Of a stretch of DNA of 7,567 nucleotides, positions 1 through 6,161 are shown in pieces. Positions within the stretch are counted from its first letter, which is position 1. Each line of letters opens with the position of its first letter. Where the stretch lies: assembly GCA_028288395.1 (NCBI GenBank), contig JAQBNV010000320.1, forward strand, positions 1-7,567, in the 5' to 3' direction. Below the pieces are notes generated by a model, which did not search any database, was not told the origin of the DNA, and was given only the letters and a program-made list of their open reading frames with translations. The translations under genes were made by a program, and so were the position numbers. Source of the DNA: Adhaeribacter sp. GTDB lineage: Bacteria > Bacteroidota > Bacteroidia > Cytophagales > Hymenobacteraceae.

Positions 1-39
1 AGCAGTTCCCATTCGTTTATAACGAATACCGGGGCTGCT
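1..39. repeat. Nested inverted repeat (hairpin) at the left window edge
   Basis: The outer arms AGCAG (1-5) and CTGCT (35-39) enclose T-G and C-G pairs (6-9 with 31-34). Inside these is a perfect inner stem, ATTCGT (11-16) with ACGAAT (22-27). A small asymmetric bulge at 10 and 28-30 separates inner and outer stems. No T-run follows on the plus strand, so it is not a standard terminator in that direction. It may be part of a longer structure, or of a gene cut by the window edge. Role unknown. Confidence 0.5.
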
Positions 40-199
40 AACCATGACGGAACTTAGGCTGCATTGCTGGCAAGCAGGTATGTAGTTTTGGGGTATTTTA
101 TTTCGCCCGGCAGAGAAGGAAAGATCAGGCGTATCCGGCGTCTACTGTTAAGCTATTTTATTTAATCTGAAAAGATCTTAAGCGAAAGTATAAAAGCAA

Positions 200-230
200 T
201 TGGTTTATTAAAGTTCTTGCCTTAATTTTG
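200..230 (+). promoter_or_regulatory. Probable Bacteroidetes-type promoter for glyA
   Basis: The octamer TAATTTTG at 223-230 matches the Bacteroidetes -7 consensus TAnnTTTG exactly. A TTG at 200-202 lies 20 bases upstream, where the -33 element (TTG/TTTG) is expected. Transcription would begin near 237, leaving a leader of about 15 bases before the glyA ATG at 252. A second exact match, TAGTTTTG at 83-90, has its nearest TTG (64-66) only 16 bases upstream and lies far from the gene, so it is less likely to be used. This is pattern matching only. Confidence 0.5.
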
Positions 231-251
231 AGCCTGAATAAATAGAGTAAA

Positions 252-1523
252 ATGCAGAAAGATAGTCTAATATTTGATTTGATTCGCCAGGAAAAAGAAC
301 GCCAGATGCACGGCTTGGAACTTATCGCCTCCGAAAATTTTGTTTCGGACCAAGTAATGCAGGCCATGGGCAGTGAATTAACAAATAAGTATGCCGAAGG
401 ATTACCGGGTAAACGGTATTATGGCGGCTGCGAAATTGTAGATCAAACAGAACAATTAGCTATTGATAGGGCTAAAGAATTGTTTAATGCGGCCTGGGTA
501 AATGTGCAGCCACACTCCGGGGCACAGGCCAACGCCGCCGTTATGCTGGCGGTTTTAAATCCCGGCGATAAAATATTAGGTTTTGACTTGTCGCACGGCG
601 GCCATCTGACTCACGGCTCGCCGGTTAATTTTTCGGGAAAACTGTATCAGCCCACTTTTTATGGGGTAGAACCCGATACCGGCCTGATAGACTGGGAAAA
701 AGTAGCGGACATTGCCCGCCGCGAAAAACCAAAATTAATTATCTGCGGTGCTTCGGCTTACTCCCGCGACTGGAATTACGAAGCCTTGCGGGCCGCTGCC
801 GATGAAGTAGGCGCCCTGTTGATGGCTGATGTAGCGCATCCGGCCGGATTAATTGCCCGCGGTTTATTAAACGATCCTTTTGAATATTGCCATATTGTTA
901 CGACCACCACCCACAAAACTTTACGTGGGCCCAGAGGCGGCATGATTATGCTCCCACAGGATTTCGATAACCCATTTGGCCTGAAAACGCCCAAAGGTGA
1001 AATTCGCCCGATGTCGTCGGTGTTGGATATGGCGGTTTTCCCGGGTACGCAAGGGGGGCCTTTAGAGCACGTAATCGCCGCGAAAGCGGTCGCTTTCTTT
1101 GAGGCCTTGTCTGACGATTACCTGAATTATATAATCCAGGTGCAGAAGAATGCCAAGGCACTGGCCAAGAACTTTACCGAGCGCGGTTATAATATTATTT
1201 CGGGCGGCACCGATAACCATTTAATGCTGATCGATTTACGGTCGAAAAACCTGTCGGGCAAGCAGGCCGAAAATACCCTTATAAAAGCTGATATTACCAT
1301 TAATAAAAATATGGTGCCTTTTGATGATAAATCACCGTTCGTTACCTCGGGTATGCGCATCGGTTCGGCGGCAATTACCACCCGCGGCTTAAAAGAGGCA
1401 GATATGGAGCGGGTAGTAACCTTAATTGACGAAGTGTTGCGCAACCACGAAAACGAAGCCAAGATTTCGGCAGTGAAGCAGGAAATTAACAGCTGGATGA
1501 AAAATTATCCCTTATTCAATTAA
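252..1523 (+). CDS. glyA: Serine hydroxymethyltransferase
   Basis: Cytoplasmic PLP enzyme that interconverts serine plus tetrahydrofolate with glycine plus 5,10-methylene-tetrahydrofolate, the main source of one-carbon units. At 423 residues it is normal for bacterial SHMT. Visible hallmarks are the N-terminal [10 protein letters not shown] (21-30); [13 protein letters not shown] (47-59), which holds the conserved catalytic glutamate E49; PHSGAQAN (87-94); the cofactor-binding stretch DVAHPAGL (193-200); and [14 protein letters not shown] (217-230), where K222 should form the Schiff base with PLP. About 30 residues between the PLP lysine region and VFPGTQGGP (263-270) are longer than in E. 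coli and typical of Bacteroidota enzymes. The ATG at 252 gives the expected N-terminus and follows an A-rich leader without a Shine-Dalgarno sequence. A good promoter lies just upstream. All key residues are present, so it should be active. Confidence 0.98.
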   Translation: MQKDSLIFDLIRQEKERQMHGLELIASENFVSDQVMQAMGSELTNKYAEGLPGKRYYGGCEIVDQTEQLAIDRAKELFNAAWVNVQPHSGAQANAAVMLAVLNPGDKILGFDLSHGGHLTHGSPVNFSGKLYQPTFYGVEPDTGLIDWEKVADIARREKPKLIICGASAYSRDWNYEALRAAADEVGALLMADVAHPAGLIARGLLNDPFEYCHIVTTTTHKTLRGPRGGMIMLPQDFDNPFGLKTPKGEIRPMSSVLDMAVFPGTQGGPLEHVIAAKAVAFFEALSDDYLNYIIQVQKNAKALAKNFTERGYNIISGGTDNHLMLIDLRSKNLSGKQAENTLIKADITINKNMVPFDDKSPFVTSGMRIGSAAITTRGLKEADMERVVTLIDEVLRNHENEAKISAVKQEINSWMKNYPLFN

Positions 1524-1531
1524 TATTCAAA

Positions 1532-1552
1532 ATCAGGGGCTAACGTCCTGAT
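1532..1552 (+). terminator. Hairpin after glyA, weak terminator candidate
   Basis: ATCAGGG (1532-1538) pairs with TCCTGAT (1546-1552), six Watson-Crick pairs plus one G-T, around a seven-base loop. It starts nine bases after the glyA stop. No T-run follows directly, so classic Rho-independent termination is doubtful. It may instead stabilise the glyA 3' end or be a partial terminator before tatC. Confidence 0.3.
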
Positions 1553-1619
1553 ACCCATATCCGGATGTCCCGTGTATAAAAATTATTAATTAATATTTAA
1601 AAACCAGCAACGGGCACAC

Positions 1620-2456
1620 GTGGCGGACGAAGAAGAGGAATCACACGGCGAACAGGAAATGTCGTTTATTGACCATCTGGAGCAACTCCGGTGGCATATT
1701 ATCCGGGCATTGGGATCGATAATCGTTTTTGGCGCGGGGGCCTTTATGGCCAAAACGTTTGTTTTCCATGACCTGATTCTGGGCCCTTCCCGAACCGATT
1801 TTTATACCTACCGCAAGTTATGCCAGCTAGGCGATTACCTGGGCAACAAAGGCATTTGCATCGATAATATTCCGTTTACACTGCAGTCGCGGGAGATGAG
1901 CAGCCAGTTTACCACCCATATTACCGTTTCTTTAATAATAGGGCTAATTCTGGCTTTCCCGTATGCATTCTGGGAGATATGGCGGTTTATTGAGCCGGGC
2001 CTATATCCGAACGAACGGAAGAGCTCGCGCGGTGCCGTGTTTTTTGTAACTATTCTGTTTATCATCGGGGTACTGTTCGGTTATTTTATTGCGGCTCCTT
2101 TATCTATCAATTTCCTGGCTTCTTACACGGTAGATCCTTCTATTTTAAACGAGTTCGATTTGTCGTCTTACATTGGTACCCTTACGCGCATGACCCTGGC
2201 GTGCGGGATTATGTTTGAGCTGCCTATGATCGTGTTTTTCCTGGCCAAAGCTGGCATTGCGTCTCCGGAGTTGATGCGGTTGTACCGGCGGCACGCCATT
2301 GTGGTTATTTTAATTATTGCAGCCCTTATTTCGCCACCCGATGTATTAAGTATGACCATTTTTGCGCTGCCCCTTGTTGGTTTATATGAGGTAAGTATCC
2401 TGATTGCCAAAGGCGTACAACGTAGTACGTTGAAAAGGCTAAATCAGAATACCTGA
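1620..2456 (+). CDS. tatC: Sec-independent (Tat) protein translocase subunit TatC
   Basis: Polytopic inner-membrane core of the twin-arginine translocase, which recognises RR signal peptides of folded proteins together with TatA/B-type partners (none encoded here). At 278 residues it is somewhat longer than E. coli TatC. The sequence shows the N-terminal MSFIDHLEQLRWHII (14-28), about six membrane segments (near 26-46, 97-116, 136-160, 190-210, 226-241, 244-262), and the cytoplasmic motif FIEPGLYPNERK (123-134), whose F123 and E132 align with signal-peptide-binding F94 and E103 of E. coli. The transmembrane glutamate in MFELP (E200) and the SPPDVLS turn (238-244) are also typical. The first periplasmic loop is enlarged and carries C68 and C80. 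The start is GTG at 1620, with an in-frame TAA at 1587-1589 and no ATG between. An alternative ATG at 1659 would remove 13 acidic residues and still keep the family core. It ends with tandem TGA-TAG stops. Confidence 0.96.
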   Translation: MADEEEESHGEQEMSFIDHLEQLRWHIIRALGSIIVFGAGAFMAKTFVFHDLILGPSRTDFYTYRKLCQLGDYLGNKGICIDNIPFTLQSREMSSQFTTHITVSLIIGLILAFPYAFWEIWRFIEPGLYPNERKSSRGAVFFVTILFIIGVLFGYFIAAPLSINFLASYTVDPSILNEFDLSSYIGTLTRMTLACGIMFELPMIVFFLAKAGIASPELMRLYRRHAIVVILIIAALISPPDVLSMTIFALPLVGLYEVSILIAKGVQRSTLKRLNQNT

Positions 2457-2592
2457 TAGAAAGGATAAAAAAGCCTGCATTACAGCAAAAAGCACATTAA
2501 ATAAATTCGATCTGTGCCCGACCGGTGAAGGCGATATAATAGCTGGGGGCAGGGAGAAACCTAAAAATTGTAGATTAATTAAGCAATATATT

Positions 2593-3027
2593 ATGGCCCG
2601 GAAAATTGCGATTGGCGGCGATCATGCCGGTTATACATACAAAAGTTTCCTGATAAACTGGCTGCAGGAACGCGGTTATGAGGTGCAGGATTTTGGTCCG
2701 GGATCCGATGCATCGGTCGATTACCCCGATTACGTTCATCCGGTAGCTACGGCCCTTGACAAAGGTGAGTTTGATACTGCTATTCTGGTTTGCGGCAGCG
2801 GCAACGGCGTGGCAATTACCGCCAACAAGCACCCACAGGTGCGGGCGGCATTGTGTTGGAACCCCGAAATAGCCCAGCTAGCGCGCGCCCATAATAATGC
2901 GAACGTACTGTGTATTCCGGCTCGCTTTGTTTCGGAAGAAATGGCTAGCCAAATGACTGATTTGTTTCTGAACACCGGTTTTGAAGGCGGCCGCCACGCC
3001 ACGCGGGTAAATAAAATTCCCTGCTGA
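2593..3027 (+). CDS. rpiB: Ribose-5-phosphate isomerase B
   Basis: Cytoplasmic isomerase of the RpiB/LacAB family that interconverts ribulose-5-phosphate and ribose-5-phosphate in the non-oxidative pentose phosphate pathway. At 144 residues it has the usual length. The conserved residues can be read by alignment with E. coli RpiB: GGDH (8-11, D10 and H11), YPDY (44-47), the active-site segment LVCGSGNG (65-72) with catalytic base C67 and S69 in place of the E. coli threonine, AANK-type ITANK (75-79), H100 in ARAHNNANVL, and the phosphate-binding C-terminal arginines R134 and R138 in EGGRHATR. LacA/LacB sugar-phosphate isomerases are related, but the intact active site and single gene favour RpiB; allose-6-phosphate activity cannot be excluded. 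The ATG at 2593 gives the expected N-terminus. The 136-base gap after tatC leaves room for its own promoter, but I see no exact consensus there. Confidence 0.96.
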   Translation: MARKIAIGGDHAGYTYKSFLINWLQERGYEVQDFGPGSDASVDYPDYVHPVATALDKGEFDTAILVCGSGNGVAITANKHPQVRAALCWNPEIAQLARAHNNANVLCIPARFVSEEMASQMTDLFLNTGFEGGRHATRVNKIPC

Positions 3028-3078
3028 TTTAGCATTTAAATTAAAGCGGCAATATTTTGCGGCTCTTTGGTATTTTAC

Positions 3079-3114
3079 AGGGCCGGTATTTATTATGCCG
3101 GCTCTTTGCTTTTT
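3079..3114 (+). terminator. Rho-independent terminator of rpiB
   Basis: An 11-pair stem (3079-3089 with 3095-3105, two G-T wobbles, CCGG core) closes a TTATT loop. It is followed by the T-rich tail TTTGCTTTTT ending at 3114. It lies 52 bases after the rpiB stop and just before the end of the convergent gene, so it would stop rpiB transcripts from running antisense into that gene. On the minus strand the stem is not followed by a T-run, so it appears one-directional. Confidence 0.8.
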
Positions 3115-3120
3115 AGCCGG

Positions 3121-4527
3121 CTACTCCACCCTCTTGTATATTTGCCGGTTTCCCATTCTTTTGTAGTGCGAAAATAAATCCGGAATTTTATACATCAGTT
3201 CGGGCATCAGTCCGATTTCATCTACAATATAGGCCGGCTCCGATGCCGCAATATTCCGCCTGATTTTAAATACCGCGTAGTACGTATCTAACCGCCGGAA
3301 ATCTTCCTGCGCTAATTGCCAGTTGAGGTACGGCGTGGTGGCGCGGTTAAAAGCATAATAATTTAAATTATCGCCCAGCACCAGGATATCGTTGTTTTTC
3401 AGGTAAGCATATTTGGCATCGGGCTGCAATAACAACCGCGAGATATCCAGTTTGGTATACGGTGTGGGCGGTAGTAAAAAACTGTATCGGATTATCAGAA
3501 TACTGGCCAACAATATCAGGAAGACCGGTTCGGTAATCCAGAGCCGGCGGGAGCGCAGAAATAGATAGGTGCCGAAGTAAGCCACTGCCGGTAAAAATAG
3601 AAGCCACGAAATAGCCGAAATGGTTTGTCCGGCAATGGCAACCAGCAAGGCCACGCCAATCCACCACAGCATTAATTGTAAAAACTTTAACTGGTAATTA
3701 AGGGTGGGCGCATTAATAAGGGCGTGAAAAACCGAGAAGCCGAGAAAAAGCACCGGTACCGTTAATATTTTAATTAAATCCAGGGGTACCAGCAGCAGTT
3801 CGAGGTAAAAACGCCAGGCCGAAAGCAGGTTGTATTGCACAAAATTGGGCACCGCATCGGCGTACAGGAAAAAAGTGAAGGCAACCGCGTACGGAAACAA
3901 AAAACCGCACACCAGTAAAAGCGAACTCCGGAAGGCATTAAAAGCAAAAAGGATAAGCGCCAGAAAAGCCCAAAGCAGGAACAGCAGTAAAGGTAAATAG
4001 CAAAGGGCGGCCAGGCCCATTAAAAAGCCGGCTTTAAATAACTTGGGATTGCTGCTGCCTTCCTTAGACGGTACAATTAAATAACTAAGCGAAAAAATGA
4101 GAAAAGTGGTTCCGAGCAGCACCGGTGACAAAATATCGAACTCGAAAAATATACTACCAAACATAAAATAAAGAAGCGCCGGCAAAAAACTTTTCTCCGC
4201 AAAAACGCCATGCTGATTAAGGATAGCGTTAAAGCGCATGCCCTGTAAAAAAAGGATGAGCGAAGCCAGCAGGCGGTAAACCAAAATATTGCGGCCGAAT
4301 GCCACATCCAGCAGCTGGTAAATTACAGCGGCTAGCGGCGCGGTGTTGTCGTATACATCGCGGTATAAGGTAGCACCCGCCGACAAGCGTTCGCCCAGCA
4401 CCATGAATTTTAACTCGGGGAGCGATAAGGGGATATTAAATAAAATAAGCGGTACCCTGATTGCCAAAAACAACAGTACTAACACCAGGAGCCGCGAAAG
4501 TAATAAGCCTTTAAAGTAACTAATCAA
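3121..4527 (-). CDS. Polytopic membrane protein, DUF6427/GT-C-like, function unknown
   Basis: 468 residues with about ten hydrophobic segments (first near 8-30, last near 332-351), then a polar C-terminal domain of about 115 residues. The first loop, PELKFMVLGERLSAG (37-51) followed by LYRDVYDNTAPL (54-65), recalls the acidic first loop and YRDxxDNxPP pattern of GT-C (GT39/87-type) membrane glycosyltransferases. E38 would be the candidate catalytic acid. The section around FEFDILSPVLLG (128-139) recalls DUF6427 proteins of Bacteroidota; both comparisons are from memory. ILVLGDNLNYYAFNR (381-395) in the tail resembles the segment after the last helix of some GT-C enzymes. If GT-C topology holds, the loop and tail face the periplasm and a lipid-linked sugar donor would be expected. 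The start is TTG at 4525-4527; an in-frame TAA lies upstream at 4552-4554, and the next methionine (42) would remove the first helix. The gene stands alone, convergent with rpiB and divergent from rbfA. Coding is likely; the function is unproven. Confidence 0.72.
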   Translation of the reverse strand: MISYFKGLLLSRLLVLVLLFLAIRVPLILFNIPLSLPELKFMVLGERLSAGATLYRDVYDNTAPLAAVIYQLLDVAFGRNILVYRLLASLILFLQGMRFNAILNQHGVFAEKSFLPALLYFMFGSIFFEFDILSPVLLGTTFLIFSLSYLIVPSKEGSSNPKLFKAGFLMGLAALCYLPLLLFLLWAFLALILFAFNAFRSSLLLVCGFLFPYAVAFTFFLYADAVPNFVQYNLLSAWRFYLELLLVPLDLIKILTVPVLFLGFSVFHALINAPTLNYQLKFLQLMLWWIGVALLVAIAGQTISAISWLLFLPAVAYFGTYLFLRSRRLWITEPVFLILLASILIIRYSFLLPPTPYTKLDISRLLLQPDAKYAYLKNNDILVLGDNLNYYAFNRATTPYLNWQLAQEDFRRLDTYYAVFKIRRNIAASEPAYIVDEIGLMPELMYKIPDLFSHYKRMGNRQIYKRVE

Positions 4528-4581
4528 GGAGAAAAATATTTTGCGCTTAGGTTACCGGCCACTCCGCAACCAGTCTAGCTG

Positions 4582-4601
4582 CCGTAAATTAAACCTTACG
4601 G
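4582..4601. repeat. Short inverted repeat between the divergent genes
   Basis: CCGTAA (4582-4587) and TTACGG (4596-4601) form a perfect six-base inverted repeat around an eight-base AT-rich spacer. It lies in the 165 bases between the leftward membrane-protein gene and rbfA. Its position would suit an operator or a leader hairpin, but the arms are short and no regulator is encoded here. Confidence 0.25.
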
Positions 4602-4692
4602 GGCGTTTACTGGCGCGGGTTATTTAAAGCTTATAACTAAAGCCGGGTAAAAGAGGTAAAAATGGGAAAATAATATGATATTTGCAGCCTCT

Positions 4693-5088
4693 ATGGAAAG
4701 TAAACGACAACAAAAGTTTAGCCGGGTATTACAGAAAGAATTAGCGGAGGTATTTCAGCGGGATGTTTCGCATATCCTGAAAGGCGGTTATATATCTATA
4801 ACCCTGGTTCGGGTGTCGCCGGACTTAGGAGTAGCCAAAATTTACCTGAGCTTGTTGCTGGCGCATAATCAGCAGGAAGTGCTGCAGGAAGTGCGGGCCA
4901 ACACCCGGGCCATCCGGCACGCGCTGGCGCAACGGATCAAAAACCAGGTGCGGGTAATTCCGGAATTAATATTTTTCCTCGACGACAGTGCCGAATATGC
5001 CGCTCACATGGACAAAGTTATTTCGGGTTTGGATATACCGCCTGCCAGCGAGGACGACGACACCGAGGAGGACATTACCCCTAAATAG
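4693..5088 (+). CDS. rbfA: 30S ribosome-binding factor RbfA
   Basis: Small cytoplasmic assembly factor that binds the 30S subunit near the 5' helix of 16S rRNA during late maturation and supports growth in the cold. With this start it has 131 residues, one KH-type domain and an acidic tail (roughly 119-127), a normal size. Family signatures are SKRQQKFSRVLQKELAEVF (3-21), VSPDLGVAKIYLS (41-53) and IPELIFFLDDSAEYA (89-103). An in-frame ATG at 4675 would add MIFAAS. I prefer the ATG at 4693 because MESKRQQKFSR is the usual beginning in Bacteroidota. Also, GATATTTG at 4677-4684 is one base off the -7 promoter consensus and would put the transcript start close to 4693. That promoter is weak because no -33 TTG is visible. 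The methyltransferase gene follows after 14 bases, so the two are probably co-transcribed. Confidence 0.95.
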   Translation: MESKRQQKFSRVLQKELAEVFQRDVSHILKGGYISITLVRVSPDLGVAKIYLSLLLAHNQQEVLQEVRANTRAIRHALAQRIKNQVRVIPELIFFLDDSAEYAAHMDKVISGLDIPPASEDDDTEEDITPK

Positions 5089-5102
5089 ACAGATTTCTTT
5101 AA

Positions 5103-5915
5103 ATGCAATACGACCCGATTAAACGCGTACTAGGCGATACGTTCAATAAAACTCCTTTCCTGCGCCGCCTTTTTTATAACCTGCTCGATTTATTGCTGCT
5201 GCGCACCTGGCACGTACACAAAGAGCTACGGGCCTGGAGCAAAGGTAAAAAAGACAAAGCGTTGAATATTCTGGATGCCGGTTCCGGCTACGGCCAGTAT
5301 ACTTATTATTTGTCAGGCATGAGTACGGGCTGGAAAATATTGGCCGTAGATGTAAAAGAAGAACAGATAGCCGACAGTAACCGGTTTTTTACCCAGATTG
5401 GCCGCGGCCGGCAGGTAAATTTTGCGGTAGCCGATTTGGTTACATACCGCCAGCCAAACGCCTACGATTTAGTTTTGTCGGTAGATGTAATGGAGCATAT
5501 TTTGGAAGATGTGGAGGTATTCCGGAATATTCAGGCCTCGCTGCGGCCGGGCGGTATGCTGCTTATTTCAACGCCTTCTGACCAGGGCGGCTCTGATGTG
5601 CACGGCGACGAAGAAGATTCTTTTATTGAGGAGCACGTGCGCGACGGGTACAACATAAACGAAATACAGGATAAATTAAGAACCGCCGGTTTCTCTAAAA
5701 TTGAGGCTCGCTATTCTTATGGTAAGCCCGGGCAGATTTCCTGGCGCTTATCGATGAAATACCCGATTCTGATGCTGGGCAAATCCAAAGCCTTTTTTCT
5801 ATTGTTACCGTTTTATTACCTGGTTACTTTCCCTTTCTGCCTCCTGCTCAACTGGCTTGATGCAGACCAGGCGCACCCCACCGGTACCGGCCTGATTGTA
5901 AAAGCCTGGAAGTAG
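5103..5915 (+). CDS. Class I SAM-dependent methyltransferase with hydrophobic C-terminal segment
   Basis: 270 residues with a Rossmann-fold methyltransferase core at about 53-160. Motif I is ILDAGSGYG (56-64); the acidic residue ending strand 2, which should bind the SAM ribose, is D83 in AVDVKEEQI; motif II is AVADL (108-112); YDLVLSVDVMEH (121-132) is typical of UbiE/UbiG-like enzymes; and LRPGGMLLISTP (147-158) is the strand-5 region. An N-terminal basic, hydrophobic stretch (16-34) precedes the core. Residues about 219-252 contain a long hydrophobic run (FFLLLPFYYL, then FPFCLLLNW) that suggests association with the membrane or with a lipid-like substrate. The substrate cannot be read from sequence; quinone or lipid precursors, polyprenyl-linked compounds and a ribosome-related target all remain open. 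It starts 14 bases after rbfA, which suggests one transcript. The ATG at 5103 follows an A-rich leader. Confidence 0.9.
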   Translation: MQYDPIKRVLGDTFNKTPFLRRLFYNLLDLLLLRTWHVHKELRAWSKGKKDKALNILDAGSGYGQYTYYLSGMSTGWKILAVDVKEEQIADSNRFFTQIGRGRQVNFAVADLVTYRQPNAYDLVLSVDVMEHILEDVEVFRNIQASLRPGGMLLISTPSDQGGSDVHGDEEDSFIEEHVRDGYNINEIQDKLRTAGFSKIEARYSYGKPGQISWRLSMKYPILMLGKSKAFFLLLPFYYLVTFPFCLLLNWLDADQAHPTGTGLIVKAWK

Positions 5916-5924
5916 AGACCGGTG

Positions 5925-5947
5925 TTGGGGAAACAGTGTTGTCCCAA
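5925..5947 (+). terminator. Terminator-like hairpin after the methyltransferase gene
   Basis: TTGGGGAAAC (5925-5934) folds back on GTTGTCCCAA (5938-5947), giving nine pairs including one G-T, with one internal mismatch and an AGT loop. It begins ten bases after the stop codon and is followed by the AT-rich ATTAATTATTA rather than a pure T-run. It probably ends or weakens the rbfA-methyltransferase transcript. The remaining bases to 6161 hold no gene that I can support, only T-rich runs near 6035-6055. Confidence 0.45.
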
Positions 5948-6161
5948 ATTAATTATTAGAATAATAGCGGATTAAAGCTAAGGCGCTATCAGTGCGGGAG
6001 AGGATAATTGAGGTAAACGCCACTGCCCCAATATTCTTTTTTAACTTTTTAGTTTACTTAGCTAAAACATAAATTTCCGGAACCAGTAACTAATCAACGC
6101 CAAACCAGTTTGTATACCATGTGCGTGGGTACAACCGTGCCTAAAACAGATATTTTATAAA

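Noticed and set aside
158..367. Minus-strand open frame of 69 codons across the glyA start.
   Set aside because: It overlaps the glyA promoter and N-terminal coding region antisense, and its product has no recognisable features.
3368..3667. Open frame of 99 codons on the same strand as, and inside, the leftward membrane-protein gene.
   Set aside because: It is an alternative frame of a longer gene with coherent membrane topology. The composition of the shadow product shows no family signature.
5982..6025. Crossing complementary arms (GGCG with CGCC, and CAGTG with CACTG) that could form a pseudoknot upstream of the permease.
   Set aside because: Arms are only four and five bases, the two partner segments share a base, and no known riboswitch core is recognisable. 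Chance complementarity is likely.
6013..6057. GTAAAC and GTTTAC inverted repeat around a T-rich stretch, a possible terminator.
   Set aside because: The 33-base loop and six-base AT-rich stem are too weak, and the T-run lies inside the loop rather than after the stem.
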